DNA of 35,140 nucleotides from assembly GCA_003155135.1 (NCBI GenBank), contig PMFN01000009.1, positions 1-35,140 of the forward strand, read 5' to 3'. The notes beneath the pieces were generated by a model. That model was not told where the DNA came from and searched no databases. It was given only the letters and a program-made list of their open reading frames with translations. How positions within the stretch are numbered: the stretch's first letter is position 1; every line of letters starts with the position of its first letter. Source of the stretch: Acidimicrobiaceae bacterium (lineage in GTDB: Bacteria; Actinomycetota; Acidimicrobiia; Acidimicrobiales; RAAP-2). The translations under genes were made by a program, and so were the position numbers. Shown here one piece after another: positions 8,953-17,892 of the stretch.

Positions 8953-10041
8953 TCAGAAAAGCGGAGGCTCAGCGGGCACGAGGCCCACATGCGCCCAGGC
9001 ACGCGCCGTCGCCACCCGCCCGCGCGGGGTGCGCTGGAGCAGCCCCTGCTGGAGCAGGTAGGGCTCGTAGGCGTCCTCGATCGTGTCGGTCTCCTCACCG
9101 ATGCACTGGGCGAGCGTGGTGAGCCCGACCGGGCTCCCCGAGAACCTCCGGCACAGGGCGTCGAGGATGGCCCGGTCCACCTTGTCGAGGCCGAGCTCGT
9201 CGACGCCGAACAGCTCGAGGCCCTCGACTGCCGTCTCGCCGGTGATCGCCCCGTCGCCGCGGACCTCGACGAAGTCCCGGACCCGGCGCAGCAGGCGGTT
9301 CGCGATGCGCGGCGTGCCCCGCGAACGTTCCGCGATGCGCGTCGCCCCCTCCCGGTCCAAGGTGACCCCGAGGATCCGGGCGGACCGCTCGATGATGGCC
9401 CGCAGCTCGATCGGCTCATAGAGGTCGAGTCGCCCGACGAAGCCGAAGCGGTCCCGCAGTGGCCCCGCCACCATGCCCCAGCGGGTGGTGGCGCCCACAA
9501 GGGTGAAGTGCGGCAGGTCGAGGCGGATGGAGCGCGCCGTCGGTCCCTTGCCGATCACGATGTCGAGCTTCGCGTCCTCCATGGCCGGGTACAGCACCTC
9601 TTCGACGGATCGGTGCAGCCGGTGGATCTCGTCGATGAACAGCACGTCACCCTCTTGGAGGTCGGTGAGGAGCGCGGCGAGGTCCCCGGCACGCGCGAGC
9701 ACCGGCCCCGACGTCACCCGCAGGCCCACCCCCATCTCGGCGGCCACGATGCCGGCGAGCGACGTCTTGCCGAGACCGGGCGGCCCGGCGAAGAGCAGGT
9801 GGTCGGCGGGCTGGGAACGCCCCCTCGCCGCCTCGAGCACGATGCCGAGGTGCTCGACGAGCTGTGCCTGACCGACGAACTCGTCGAGTGTGCGCGGCCG
9901 CAGGCCCGCCTCTTCGACCTCCTCGGCCGGCAGGGCCACCACCGCGGTCTGGCGCTCCGCCGGCTTGTCGGCGGGTGCCGCCGCGCTCGCCCCCGCCCCG
10001 ACGAGGTCGGCGAGCACCTCCCGGCGGGCGCGAGGGCTCAC
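8953..10041 (-). CDS. ruvB: Holliday junction branch migration ATPase RuvB
   Basis: AAA+ motor that drives branch migration of Holliday junctions with RuvA, 362 aa. Visible are the N-terminal [12 protein letters not shown], Walker A ([11 protein letters not shown]), Walker B ([13 protein letters not shown]), the sensor region [18 protein letters not shown], and a C-terminal winged-helix domain ending [18 protein letters not shown]. The GTG start ([15 protein letters not shown]) overlaps the ruvA stop by 4 bases; a longer frame upstream runs through ruvA in a different frame. The segment between the start and LRPRT is about 50 residues, longer than in E. coli and rich in Ala. It is the third gene of a tightly coupled ruvC-ruvA-ruvB unit. 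Confidence 0.96.
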   Translation of the reverse strand: MSPRARREVLADLVGAGASAAAPADKPAERQTAVVALPAEEVEEAGLRPRTLDEFVGQAQLVEHLGIVLEAARGRSQPADHLLFAGPPGLGKTSLAGIVAAEMGVGLRVTSGPVLARAGDLAALLTDLQEGDVLFIDEIHRLHRSVEEVLYPAMEDAKLDIVIGKGPTARSIRLDLPHFTLVGATTRWGMVAGPLRDRFGFVGRLDLYEPIELRAIIERSARILGVTLDREGATRIAERSRGTPRIANRLLRRVRDFVEVRGDGAITGETAVEGLELFGVDELGLDKVDRAILDALCRRFSGSPVGLTTLAQCIGEETDTIEDAYEPYLLQQGLLQRTPRGRVATARAWAHVGLVPAEPPLF

Positions 10042-10634
10042 CGGCTGGCCAGCTCGCGTAGGGCGAGTCGCAGGAGCTCTTCCACCCCGACATCGTCGCG
10101 GAGCCCGTCGAGCGCGGCGCGGATCTCCTCGGGGCCGTAGCCGAGCTCGCCGAGCGCTGCACGGGCGTCGCCGCGCGCCGAGCGCTCGCCCGAGGCGGGG
10201 GCGCTGAACTCGGTGGCGGAGAGGTCCGGCAGGGTCAGGCGCGATTTCAAGTCGATCAGGAGGCGGGCCGCCGTCTTGCGCCCGACGCCCGGCACCGAGC
10301 ACAACGTGTCGAGGTCGTCCTCGAGCACAGCAGTCGAGAGCTGAGCGGGCGAGAGGGCGGAGAGGATGGCCAGCGCGAGCGCCGGGCCCACCCCGTGGGC
10401 GCCGAGGAGCGCCTCGAAGCAGCGTCGCTCGTCGTCGTGCGCGAAGCCGTAGAGGACGATGGCGTCCTCGCGCACATGGGTGTGCACGTGGAAGAAGACC
10501 TCCGAGCCGCTCGCTCCGAGGGCGGACATGGTCGAGGTGGTCACCGACACCCGGTACCCGATGCCCCCCACCTCGACGATGACCTCGCTCGCCGCCGTCC
10601 GGGCGGCCAACGAACCCCGCAGTGACCCGATCAT
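10038..10634 (-). CDS. ruvA: Holliday junction DNA-binding subunit RuvA
   Basis: Tetrameric protein that holds the four-way junction and loads RuvB; 198 aa, standard size. It begins MIGSLRGSL, has the N-terminal OB-fold with [16 protein letters not shown], two helix-hairpin-helix motifs ([16 protein letters not shown] and [16 protein letters not shown]), and a C-terminal RuvB-binding three-helix domain ([15 protein letters not shown]). Start and stop overlap the neighbouring ruvC and ruvB by 4 bases each (ATGA, GTGA), pointing to translational coupling. Confidence 0.96.
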   Translation of the reverse strand: MIGSLRGSLAARTAASEVIVEVGGIGYRVSVTTSTMSALGASGSEVFFHVHTHVREDAIVLYGFAHDDERRCFEALLGAHGVGPALALAILSALSPAQLSTAVLEDDLDTLCSVPGVGRKTAARLLIDLKSRLTLPDLSATEFSAPASGERSARGDARAALGELGYGPEEIRAALDGLRDDVGVEELLRLALRELASR

Positions 10635-11164
10635 GGCGTTCCTCCCGTGCCGAGCGCCCCGGCCGAGGCCGCAGCCACCGCGGCGCGCAGCGGCATGGTG
10701 GTCACGTGGCAGATGGCGAGGGCGAGGGCGTCGGCGACGTCGGGCGGCGACGGAGGCGCCGCCAGCCCGAGGAGAGAGGCCACCATGCGCTGGACCTGGT
10801 CCTTCGTCGCGCTCCCGTAGCCGACCACCGCCTGCTTCACCTCGTTCGCGGTGTATTCGACGACGACACAGCCCGCCGCCGCCGCCGCCGCCAGCGCAAG
10901 ACCGCTCACCTGGCCGACCGACATTGCCGTGCGCACGTTGGTCTGGAAGAACACCCGCTCGACCACCACCGCATCGGGGTCGAACTGGGTGATCAGGTCA
11001 CCCAGCTCAAGGTGGACCGTCGCCAGGCGCTGGGGCAACGGCTCGGTCGGGGCCGTCTCGATCACGCCCGCCGCCCGGGCCACGATCGCTGACGAACCCT
11101 CGGGACGCTCGATGACCCCGTAGCCGCAGCGCGAGAGGCCCGGGTCCACTCCGAGGACGAACAT
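10631..11164 (-). CDS. ruvC: Holliday junction resolvase RuvC
   Basis: Endonuclease that cuts Holliday junctions symmetrically after RuvAB migration; 177 aa. It starts [16 protein letters not shown] with the first catalytic Asp at residue 7. The second acidic residue sits in [19 protein letters not shown], and the last pair in [15 protein letters not shown] chose this ATG because the family begins exactly here, although the frame is open for a further hundred codons upstream across yebC. No Shine-Dalgarno sequence precedes it; a TAACAT hexamer 7 nt upstream suggests its own leaderless promoter in addition to any read-through from yebC. Confidence 0.95.
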   Translation of the reverse strand: MFVLGVDPGLSRCGYGVIERPEGSSAIVARAAGVIETAPTEPLPQRLATVHLELGDLITQFDPDAVVVERVFFQTNVRTAMSVGQVSGLALAAAAAAGCVVVEYTANEVKQAVVGYGSATKDQVQRMVASLLGLAAPPSPPDVADALALAICHVTTMPLRAAVAAASAGALGTGGTP

Positions 11165-11171
11165 GCGTTCG

Positions 11172-11177
11172 ATGTTA
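11172..11177 (-). promoter_or_regulatory. Putative -10 element for a leaderless ruvCAB transcript
   Basis: TAACAT ends 7 nt before the ruvC ATG, inside the 67-bp gap after yebC. The gap also holds a small palindrome, GCACC-AAT-GGTGC, slightly further upstream. Confidence 0.35.
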
Positions 11178-11231
11178 ACGCGGGCCGAGGCACCAATGGT
11201 GCATCCTCCGGGCCCTACGCCGGTGGCCGGT

Positions 11232-11981
11232 TCAGCCCTCGAAGGACGCGAGCACCTCGTCGGCGATGTCGTAATTGGCGTGCACGGCTTGGACGTCGTC
11301 GTGGTCGTCGAGGGCCTCGAGGAGTCGCAGCACGTTCTTCGCCTCGCCCTCGTCGGCGACCTCCACCGTCGAGGTCGCGACGAGGGCGAGGTCGGCCGAC
11401 TCGGGCTCGAGGCCCACAGCGTCGAGGGCGTCGCGCACCGTGTGCAGGTCGCTCGGCGCGCACGTGAGCAGCCAGTGCTCACCCTCGTCGCTCAGGTCCT
11501 CGGCTCCCGCTTCGACCGCGGCCTCGGTGATGGCGTCCTCGTCGAACTTCTTCGGCAGGGTGAGGACGCCCTTTCGCTCGAACTGCCAGCTGACCGCCCC
11601 CGGCTCGGCCATCGATCCGCCGTTGCGGTTGAAGAGGTTGCGGATCTCAGAACCCGTGCGGTTGCGGTTGTCGGTCAGGGTCTCGACGATGACGGCGACC
11701 CCACCGTGGGCGTAGCCCTCGTAGTTGACCGCCTCGTAGCGCACCCCGTCGAGCTCGCCGGTGCCGCGCTTGATCGCCCGTTCGATGGTGTCGAGGGGCA
11801 CCGAGGCGTCACGCGCCTTCTGGTACATGGTGCGCAGGCCGGCGTTGGCGGTGAGGTCGCTGCCGCCCTCGCGCGCGGCCACCTCCACCTGGCGGATGAG
11901 CTTGGCGAACAATTTCGCGCGCGCCTTGTCTTGCGCGCCCTTGCGGTACTTGGTGGTGGCCCACTTCGAGTGACCCGACAT
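11232..11981 (-). CDS. yebC: YebC/PmpR family protein
   Basis: 249 aa, full length for the TACO1/YebC family. It opens with the near-invariant MSGHSKWATTKYRKGAQD and continues with ARAKLFAKLIRQVEVAAREGG and GYAHGGVAVIVETLTDNRNRT, then LFNRNGG and SWQFERKGV. Members are described as transcription regulators or, more recently, as factors helping ribosomes through difficult sequences such as proline runs; the sequence does not decide between them. AGGAAGGA lies about 10 nt upstream of the ATG. It sits between pdxT and ruvC, its usual position in actinobacteria. Confidence 0.94.
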   Translation of the reverse strand: MSGHSKWATTKYRKGAQDKARAKLFAKLIRQVEVAAREGGSDLTANAGLRTMYQKARDASVPLDTIERAIKRGTGELDGVRYEAVNYEGYAHGGVAVIVETLTDNRNRTGSEIRNLFNRNGGSMAEPGAVSWQFERKGVLTLPKKFDEDAITEAAVEAGAEDLSDEGEHWLLTCAPSDLHTVRDALDAVGLEPESADLALVATSTVEVADEGEAKNVLRLLEALDDHDDVQAVHANYDIADEVLASFEG

Positions 11982-12035
11982 CGAGAGTCGTCCTTCCTGG
12001 GGCCCGCCACGAACTGGGCGGCCCCACCTGGAGCG

Positions 12036-12041
12036 ATGTTA
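12036..12041 (-). promoter_or_regulatory. Putative -10 element for yebC
   Basis: TAACAT within CCGGTAACAT in the 126-bp gap between pdxT and yebC. It predicts a leader of about 48 nt that includes the yebC ribosome site. The rest of the gap is GC-rich with no recognised element. Confidence 0.3.
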
Positions 12042-12107
12042 CCGGACCGCCCCCGCCGTCCCCGGGGGCGAAGCGGCCCGGCACAGCATGCGTCCCGTGA
12101 CCCTTTG

Positions 12108-12722
12108 CTACTCCCCCGCCATCTCGAGGAAGAGCCGGTGCATGCGACGATCGGCGGTGAGCTCGGGGTGGAACGCCGCAGCAAGGATGTTCTTCTCGCG
12201 CACCGCCACCACGTCGCCGTCCTCGCCACCGGGCCCCACGAGGCGGGCGAGCACCTCGACGCCCGGGCCCACCGTCTCGATGCGCGGGGCTCGGATGAAC
12301 ACCGCCGGCAGTGGCCCGCCGGGGTCGCCCGAAAGGCTGGCGTCGAGGGCCGCGGCGTCGAGCTCGGTCTCGAAGGAGGCCAGTTGGCGGCCATAGCCGT
12401 TGCGCCGCACCGTCACCCCGAGCACGCCGAAGGCCCGCTGGTCGGGCCGGCCGTCGAGGATTTCTTCCGCCAGCAGCACGAGCCCCGCACAGGTGCCGAA
12501 GACCGCCAACCCGGCGCGCAGGTGCTCGGCCAAGGGCTCGGTGAGGCCCGAGGAGTCGAGGAGCAGCGAGAGGGTCGTCGATTCGCCGCCGGGCAGCACC
12601 AGGCCACAAAGTGCGTCGAGTTCGACCGGGCGGCGGACGGCGACGGCCTCGACGCCGAGCTCGGCGAAGGCGTCGAGATGCTTCGCGAAGTCGCCCTGGA
12701 GGGCGAGGACCCCGACGGTCAT
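12108..12722 (-). CDS. pdxT: Pyridoxal 5'-phosphate synthase glutaminase subunit
   Basis: Class I glutaminase that releases ammonia from glutamine and channels it to PdxS in the DXP-independent vitamin B6 pathway; 204 aa. Motifs seen are VGVLALQGDFAKH, LVLPGGESTT, the nucleophile elbow FGTCAGLVLLA (Cys78), and the His-Glu of AAAFHPEL (His185/Glu187). It starts 25 bp after the pdxS stop on the same strand, so pdxST form one unit that makes a complete PLP synthase. Confidence 0.96.
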   Translation of the reverse strand: MTVGVLALQGDFAKHLDAFAELGVEAVAVRRPVELDALCGLVLPGGESTTLSLLLDSSGLTEPLAEHLRAGLAVFGTCAGLVLLAEEILDGRPDQRAFGVLGVTVRRNGYGRQLASFETELDAAALDASLSGDPGGPLPAVFIRAPRIETVGPGVEVLARLVGPGGEDGDVVAVREKNILAAAFHPELTADRRMHRLFLEMAGE

Positions 12723-12747
12723 CGGTCGTGGCCGCCCGGGCGGGCGG

Positions 12748-13656
12748 TTACCAGCCGCGCTCAGCCAGGCGCTCGGTGAGGGCGCCGATCTCCTCGCCGC
12801 GCATCGCCTCGCCGAGGCCGGTCGAGACCTTGGCCACCAAGGCGGCGTCGGTGAAGTGGGTGGTGGCCTCGACGATGGCCCGGGCCCGGCGCGAGGGATC
12901 CTCGCTCTTGAAGATGCCCGAGCCGACGAAGACGGCCTCGGCCCCGAGCTGGAGCACGAGGGACGCGTCCGCCGGAGTGGCGATGCCGCCGGCGCAGAAC
13001 AACGGCACCGGGAGCTCGCCGGTCTCGGCGATCTCCTGGACGAGCCCGATGGGGGCGCCGAGGGCCTTCGCCCAGCCGTAGAGCTCGGCCGAGTCTGCCT
13101 GCGTGATCTTTTTGATGTCGCCCCTGATCGAGCGCAGATGGCGCACGGCTTCGACGATGTTGCCCGTCCCCGCCTCGCCCTTGGAGCGGATCATGGCGGC
13201 ACCTTCGGATATCCGGCGCAGCGCCTCACCCAGGTTGGTCGCCCCGCAGACGAACGGCACCTCGAAGGCCCACTTGTCGATGTGGTGGGCCTCATCGGCC
13301 GGGGTGAGGACCTCGCTCTCGTCGATGTAGTCGACGGCGAGCGCCTGGAGCACCTGTGCCTCGGCGAAGTGCCCGATGCGTGCCTTGGCCATCACCGGGA
13401 TGGTCACGGCGGCCTGGATGCCCTCGATCATGGCCGGGTCACTCATGCGGGCGACGCCGCCGTCGCGGCGGATGTCGGCGGGCACGCGCTCGAGCGCCAT
13501 GACGGCGACGGCACCGGCGTCCTCGGCGACCTTGGCCTCGTCGGAGGTGACCACGTCCATGATGACCCCGCCGCGCAGCATGTCGGCAAGGCCGCGCTTG
13601 ACCGTGAACGTCCCCGTTTCTCGCCCCGTCTCGCTCGCTCGCGCCTGCTCTGTCAT
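12748..13656 (-). CDS. pdxS: Pyridoxal 5'-phosphate synthase lyase subunit
   Basis: Forms PLP from ribose 5-phosphate, glyceraldehyde 3-phosphate and ammonia supplied by PdxT; 302 aa beta/alpha barrel. [25 protein letters not shown] (Schiff-base Lys91), [31 protein letters not shown] (phosphate-binding loop) and the final LAERGW are all present. The first 18 residues ([17 protein letters not shown]) are a polar extension. A run of G (GGGGGC) lies directly before the ATG, too close for a normal Shine-Dalgarno, and TAGTCT precedes it, so a leaderless message is likely. Confidence 0.97.
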   Translation of the reverse strand: MTEQARASETGRETGTFTVKRGLADMLRGGVIMDVVTSDEAKVAEDAGAVAVMALERVPADIRRDGGVARMSDPAMIEGIQAAVTIPVMAKARIGHFAEAQVLQALAVDYIDESEVLTPADEAHHIDKWAFEVPFVCGATNLGEALRRISEGAAMIRSKGEAGTGNIVEAVRHLRSIRGDIKKITQADSAELYGWAKALGAPIGLVQEIAETGELPVPLFCAGGIATPADASLVLQLGAEAVFVGSGIFKSEDPSRRARAIVEATTHFTDAALVAKVSTGLGEAMRGEEIGALTERLAERGW

Positions 13657-13662
13657 GCCCCC

Positions 13663-13668
13663 AGACTA
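13663..13668 (-). promoter_or_regulatory. Putative -10 element for leaderless pdxS-pdxT
   Basis: TAGTCT ends exactly 6 nt before the pdxS ATG, so the expected transcription start coincides with the start codon. No TTGACA-like -35 is obvious. It lies in the 109-bp gap between the M48 peptidase gene and pdxS. Confidence 0.4.
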
Positions 13669-13765
13669 TCGAACGCCCGCCGGGGTCCTGCTCAGCGATC
13701 CCCTCAGCGCCCCCCGGGGGCGCCGGCGCACGCTGCGCTCGGGCGGAAGACTCGTCGCTCGGAGG

Positions 13766-14812
13766 TCAGTACTCGGCCAGCGCGGCGAGTCGCACCGAGG
13801 CAGCGTCGAGCTCGCCGTCGGGGGCGGATCCCGACGGCGCCTCGGCCATCGGGTCGAGCCAGACCCAGCGCGTCGACGCGAGCTTTCTGGGGGAGAACAC
13901 CGACGCTGGCTCGACCACCGCAGGCGGGTCGCTCAGCGCAGCCAGGGCATCGTGGAGCCCGGGCGGGTAGCGCACGGCGGCGACCGCCAACTGATCGGCG
14001 CGGTATTCCCGGCCGTGGCCGAGTGCCCGGTGGAGCCATGTATCGCTGCCGGTCAGGCGGGCGACCGGGCGCAGGGTGGCGACCGCCATGGAGGAGACGA
14101 CGGTGTCGTGGCGCTTCACGTGCACCAGCTCGTGGGCGACCACACCTTCGAGCTCGATGAGCCCGAGCCGGTCCAACAGGCCAGTGGTGAACACCAAGGT
14201 GGCGTGGGACGGGTCGTGGCCGAAGGCACACGCGTTCGGCACCGGGTCCTCGACCACCGCGACCGCAGGCACACGGAGGCCGAACGTGGCGCACAGCCCC
14301 TCGACCAGGGTCACGAGCTGTGGCTCTTCATCCTCGTCCACCACCCGGGCGCCGACCATGCCGAGGGCCACCTTGGGGGCCCCCCGCCAGACGGCCAGGG
14401 CCACCGCCACCAGTACCACGACGGCGGCCACCAGGCCCGCCAGGAGGGAGGTGAGCAGCCCCACCACGATGCCGACAATCAGCCCGGGCGCGACGCCCGA
14501 GGACGCAGCCAGCCAGACGGCACGCTGGCGGTTGCGGGCCACCTCGGCGGGGGTGACGTCCGCGCTGCCCGTCAACGGGGCGGTGCTGACCGGCAGCGGC
14601 ACGGGCCGCTCGGCCGGCCGCTGGGACCGCTCCGGCGGGCGCCCGCCGCGATTCGACTGCGACCGACCGCCCTGCTGGCGGGACCCCCCCGAGCCCCCGC
14701 CCGAGCCCCTCCGGCGATTGCGCGACCGGTTCTGGCCGCCCCCGCCTCCGCTCGTCCGCCCTCCCGAGGGCGTGGCGCCCTTGGGGGACGGGGGGTTGGG
14801 TGAAGTGGCCAT
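13766..14812 (-). CDS. M48 family zinc metallopeptidase, membrane-anchored
   Basis: 348-aa protein related to HtpX-type proteases that degrade membrane proteins. The first ~75 residues are low-complexity Gly/Arg/Ser/Pro (GGGGGQNRSRNRRRGSGGG), probably disordered and cytoplasmic. Two close hydrophobic segments follow (about 102-142), then the peptidase domain with HELVH (His227, Glu228, His231) and a third ligand in GREYRAD (Glu269). It lacks the extra C-terminal membrane helices of E. coli HtpX, so it is HtpX-like only. The ATG is preceded by TAGCCT 8 nt upstream, which overlaps the pimA stop, and by no good ribosome site. It sits between pimA and pdxS; a link to lipid or envelope quality control is inference. 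Confidence 0.88.
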   Translation of the reverse strand: MATSPNPPSPKGATPSGGRTSGGGGGQNRSRNRRRGSGGGSGGSRQQGGRSQSNRGGRPPERSQRPAERPVPLPVSTAPLTGSADVTPAEVARNRQRAVWLAASSGVAPGLIVGIVVGLLTSLLAGLVAAVVVLVAVALAVWRGAPKVALGMVGARVVDEDEEPQLVTLVEGLCATFGLRVPAVAVVEDPVPNACAFGHDPSHATLVFTTGLLDRLGLIELEGVVAHELVHVKRHDTVVSSMAVATLRPVARLTGSDTWLHRALGHGREYRADQLAVAAVRYPPGLHDALAALSDPPAVVEPASVFSPRKLASTRWVWLDPMAEAPSGSAPDGELDAASVRLAALAEY

Positions 14813-14820
14813 GGCCGCCC

Positions 14821-14826
14821 AGGCTA
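14821..14826 (-). promoter_or_regulatory. Putative -10 element for the M48 peptidase gene
   Basis: GTAGCCT: the hexamer TAGCCT overlaps the pimA stop codon and ends 8 nt before the peptidase ATG, the spacing seen at other possibly leaderless genes here. Confidence 0.33.
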
Positions 14827-15960
14827 CTTGGCCTCGGGGGCGGCGAACGCTGCGATGGCGCGCCCGTAGCGCTCGAGATACTGCTCGGCGAGCGCGTCCA
14901 TCGACCATCGGTCGGCACGCCGCTCGGCCGCGTCGAGTGCGGCAGGTGAACTGCGGCCCTCGGCATGAGCGGCGTCGTCGAGGGTCACCGCCAATGCCTT
15001 CGTCAGCCCCCCGACGTCGCCGGGGGCCACGAGCTCGCCGCAGTCGCCCACGACCTCGCGATAGCCCTCGAGGTCCGAGGCGACGACCACGGTGCGAGCT
15101 GCGAGGGCTTCGGCGAGGACCATCCCGAAGGATTCGCCACCGAGCGACGGCGCCGCCAGGACATGCGCACCGGCCAGGCGCTCGGCCACCTCGTGCTCTT
15201 CGAGCATGCCGAGCCATTCGAGCTGCTCGCTCGGCGGATACTTGCGCTGCAGCGCCCGGGTCTCGGGGCCCCAGCCGGCGACCCACAGCCTGGCTCCCCC
15301 GTCGAGTGCTGCGAAGGCCTCCAGCAGGACGCCGAGTCCCTTGCGGGGCTCGTGGCGTCCGAGGAACAGGACGGTCGGCCTGTCCGTCGGGCAGGGCACC
15401 GCCTCCGTGAAGCGGTCGATCTCGAGCCCGTTGAAGAGGACCTCATAGGTGCCCCCAAGCGCCTTCTGCGCGGTGGCCGCTGCAGCCTCGGAGACCGCGC
15501 ATCGGACTCCGAGACGCCGAGCGGCGCGCCTTGCGGCGGGAGCGAAGACCCCGTACCAGGCACTGTCACCGGAGCGGTGGAAGGTGCCGACCAACGGTAG
15601 GCACCGACGGGCCAAGAAGCCATAGCTGATATCCGGCGCCATCGGCTCGTGGAGGTGGGCGACGTCGAATCCCTCAGCGCGCACGAACGCATACGCGCGC
15701 CGGGCGGCGAGGGGCGAGAGCGCGACCGGGGCGTCGGAGCCGTTCGAGCCGACCCGCACCGGGCGCCCCACGGTGAAGGTCCGGTCGAGGCGGCCCTCCC
15801 CCTCGGCCTCGGGCGAGAGCCCGAAGGGGCGGTAGTCGTCGGGGGCGAGCACCGTCACCTCGTGCCCGAGCTGACGCAGGCTCCGTGCGAGACCGAGGGC
15901 CTGTCCCTGCACCCCACCGGGTCGAGACAGCGCGTACGGGCTGACCATGGCGATGCGCAT
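14824..15960 (-). CDS. pimA: PimA-like phosphatidylinositol alpha-mannosyltransferase
   Basis: GT4-family GT-B glycosyltransferase of 378 aa, expected to add mannose from GDP-mannose to phosphatidylinositol on the inner face of the membrane. It opens MRIAMVSPYALSRPGGVQ, very close to the start of mycobacterial PimA, with the GGVQ sugar-binding loop. HLHEPMAPD, FLGRHEPRKGLGVLLEAF (nucleotide-binding) and LGGESFGMVLAEALA (E-x7-E motif) follow. I chose the ATG at MRIAM over a GTG three codons earlier, since that GTG would overlap a TAGCGT promoter-like hexamer. It lies downstream of a PatA-like acyltransferase and PgsA, the same trio as in mycobacteria. Assignment rests on context and motif similarity; another acceptor is possible. 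Confidence 0.85.
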   Translation of the reverse strand: MRIAMVSPYALSRPGGVQGQALGLARSLRQLGHEVTVLAPDDYRPFGLSPEAEGEGRLDRTFTVGRPVRVGSNGSDAPVALSPLAARRAYAFVRAEGFDVAHLHEPMAPDISYGFLARRCLPLVGTFHRSGDSAWYGVFAPAARRAARRLGVRCAVSEAAAATAQKALGGTYEVLFNGLEIDRFTEAVPCPTDRPTVLFLGRHEPRKGLGVLLEAFAALDGGARLWVAGWGPETRALQRKYPPSEQLEWLGMLEEHEVAERLAGAHVLAAPSLGGESFGMVLAEALAARTVVVASDLEGYREVVGDCGELVAPGDVGGLTKALAVTLDDAAHAEGRSSPAALDAAERRADRWSMDALAEQYLERYGRAIAAFAAPEAK

Positions 15961-15967
15961 CGTCGTC

Positions 15968-15973
15968 ACGCTA
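15968..15973 (-). promoter_or_regulatory. Putative -10 element for leaderless pimA
   Basis: TAGCGT within TCGGTAGCGT ends 7 nt before the pimA ATG, in the short gap after the acyltransferase gene. Confidence 0.35.
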
Positions 15974-15999
15974 CCGACAAACCGGCCGCCCGGCCTTGG

Positions 16000-16917
16000 C
16001 TACGAGCTGCGCACACTCAGCGATGCTTCAACTCGGTCCGCGTCGCTCGGCCAGTTGGGCTGGAAGAGGTGCCACTGCTCAGGAGCCCGGCGGATGCAGG
16101 CTTCGAGTTGACGAGCGATCTCCTGGGTGATCCTCGCCACGTCGACGCGCAGCGCCCCCGAGCGCGTCAAGTCGATCGGCGGGGCGATCACGCCCGTGTG
16201 GTGCGGACCGGGGCCGCTGTAGACGACGGCGGCCATGAGGGCCGCCCCCGTGCGCAGGGCGACGGTCGCGGGCCCGGCTGGCATCGTCGTGGTCTCGCCG
16301 AAGAACTCGACCTCGACGCCGTTGCCCACAAGGTCGCGGTCACAGAGCAGACCGACGAGCCCGCCCTCACGCAGCGTGCGCAGTACCGCACCGCCCGATT
16401 CCGGGCCGAGGGCGACGATCTGGAGTCCCATCTTGTTGCGCTTCTCGATGAACCACTCGAACAGCTCGGGCGGCTCGATCTGTTCGGCGACCGCAGTCAT
16501 CGGGAAGCCGTCGAGGGCGAGGAGCGCCCCACCCCATTCCCAACTGCCGATGTGCGGCAGGGCCAGCACCACCCCTCGACCGTCGGCCATCGCCCTCTCG
16601 AGATGGTGGTAGCCGAGGATCGAGATGCGCTCGAGCACGACGCGCGAAGGGGTCGCCGGCAAGCTCGCACCCTCGGCCCAGTAGCGGGCGTAACTGCGAA
16701 AGGAGCGACGGGCCCAGCGCTTGACCACGAGCGGGTCGGGCTCGACGCCGGGCGACGTCGAGGCCAGCACCCGGTGGAGATGGCGTTGCGCATAGGCCGT
16801 GGGTGTCCCCCGGCGACGAGCGAGGACCTCACCGACAACTGCTGCGGCGCCGTGGGAGACCGGCTCGGGGGCGAGCTCCATGGCGGTGCCGAGCGATCGG
16901 TAGACGACATAGGTCAT
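16000..16917 (-). CDS. PatA/HtrB-type lysophospholipid acyltransferase
   Basis: Member of the LpxL/HtrB acyltransferase family, 305 aa; in mycobacteria the equivalent protein (PatA) puts palmitate on the mannose of PIM1. The catalytic H-x4-E appears in LPHIGSWEWGG, followed by LCDRDLVGNGVEVEFFG and the family's C-terminal PEQWHLFQPNWPSD. The ATG giving MTYVVYRSLG is preferred because AAGGA stands 5 nt upstream; an ATG 6 codons earlier (MRLKDR) has no ribosome site. It follows pgsA by under 40 bp and precedes pimA, matching the mycobacterial pgsA-patA-pimA order. Substrate is inferred from context. Confidence 0.85.
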   Translation of the reverse strand: MTYVVYRSLGTAMELAPEPVSHGAAAVVGEVLARRRGTPTAYAQRHLHRVLASTSPGVEPDPLVVKRWARRSFRSYARYWAEGASLPATPSRVVLERISILGYHHLERAMADGRGVVLALPHIGSWEWGGALLALDGFPMTAVAEQIEPPELFEWFIEKRNKMGLQIVALGPESGGAVLRTLREGGLVGLLCDRDLVGNGVEVEFFGETTTMPAGPATVALRTGAALMAAVVYSGPGPHHTGVIAPPIDLTRSGALRVDVARITQEIARQLEACIRRAPEQWHLFQPNWPSDADRVEASLSVRSS

Positions 16918-16954
16918 GCGGTCCTTCAAGCGCATGGCCGCGGTGCCAGCTCAG

Positions 16955-17809
16955 CTAGTCCGGGCGGGTGCCGGAGGAACGCCGACTGGGGCCGACCCGT
17001 CCGTTGGCCCGAACCCGGCGCTCGCGCAGGGTTCGCCCGGTCCGGCTGGCCAGCGTCTCCTGGCGGCGCGCACGCCAGCGCCCAAGGGGCTGACCGGTCA
17101 TGCTGACGCTGCGCCCACTCGCCACACCCTCGCGCCATGCCCTCCAGCGGGAGTCGACCCTCGTCTCCCTCCGCCTGCCGCGAAGTGGCGTCGCCCCCAT
17201 GCGGACCCGCAACGGGGCGCGGGCGGGAGCTTCGGCCGCCCGCCAGACCCGGACGAAGCGGCCGATGGCGGTCAGCGACGTCAGCACCAACATGACCCAC
17301 AGCACGGGGACCAGCAGCATGGTCGCCAGGAAGCCGACGCCGAGCAGGATCATCCGCTCGGCACGCTCCATCAGGCCGCCCTTCGCGCCATCGATGCCGA
17401 GCGCCTCAGCCTTGGCGCGCTCGTAGGAGATGAGGGCGGTGACGGCAAAGACGCCGAACGGCAGCAGGACGAGGTGCCCGCGGTGCTGCGACACGAGGTA
17501 CCACGCGACACCACCGAGCAGGAGGGCGTCACAGACTCGGTCGGTCACCGAGTCGAAGAAGGCGCCGCGTATCGATGCCGTGCCCGAGGCCTTGGCCACG
17601 GGTCCGTCGAGCAGGTCGTGCATCCCCGTCAGGATCAAGAAGAGGATGGCGAGGTGGAAGTGGCCGGTTGCGGCGGCCACTGCGGTCGCCGTAGCCGACA
17701 CGAGCCCGGTTGCCGTCAGAACGTCAGCCGAGATCCCCACTCGCTGGAGGGCCTGGCCGACCGGCCGCGTCGTGCGGTCGACCCCCCCTCGCCAGCGCCC
17801 GTCAAACAT
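16955..17809 (-). CDS. pgsA: CDP-alcohol phosphatidyltransferase (PgsA-type) with long basic tail
   Basis: Integral membrane enzyme that joins CDP-diacylglycerol to an inositol-phosphate-type alcohol, the first step towards phosphatidylinositol and PIMs. The CDP-alcohol motif reads DLLDGPVAKASGTASIRG, with FFDSVTD following, and has all four Asp; the usual Arg after Ala is Lys. Several hydrophobic helices span residues 30-190. The protein is 284 aa against about 200-220 in the family: the last ~85 residues are strongly basic (RGRRRETRVDSRWRAWRE, RWRARRQETLASRTGRTLRE) with no family counterpart. The start is clear: GGAGGAG lies 5 nt before the ATG. First gene of the pgsA-acyltransferase-pimA set; a TACGAT hexamer further upstream may be its promoter. 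Confidence 0.88.
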   Translation of the reverse strand: MFDGRWRGGVDRTTRPVGQALQRVGISADVLTATGLVSATATAVAAATGHFHLAILFLILTGMHDLLDGPVAKASGTASIRGAFFDSVTDRVCDALLLGGVAWYLVSQHRGHLVLLPFGVFAVTALISYERAKAEALGIDGAKGGLMERAERMILLGVGFLATMLLVPVLWVMLVLTSLTAIGRFVRVWRAAEAPARAPLRVRMGATPLRGRRRETRVDSRWRAWREGVASGRSVSMTGQPLGRWRARRQETLASRTGRTLRERRVRANGRVGPSRRSSGTRPD

Positions 17810-17892
17810 GAAAACTCCTCCGGCCCAGCCTTCGCTCCTGATCGTTCAGCAGCGTCGCTCGGGCACCTCGTCTGGGCACCGAGCCCGTTCGC

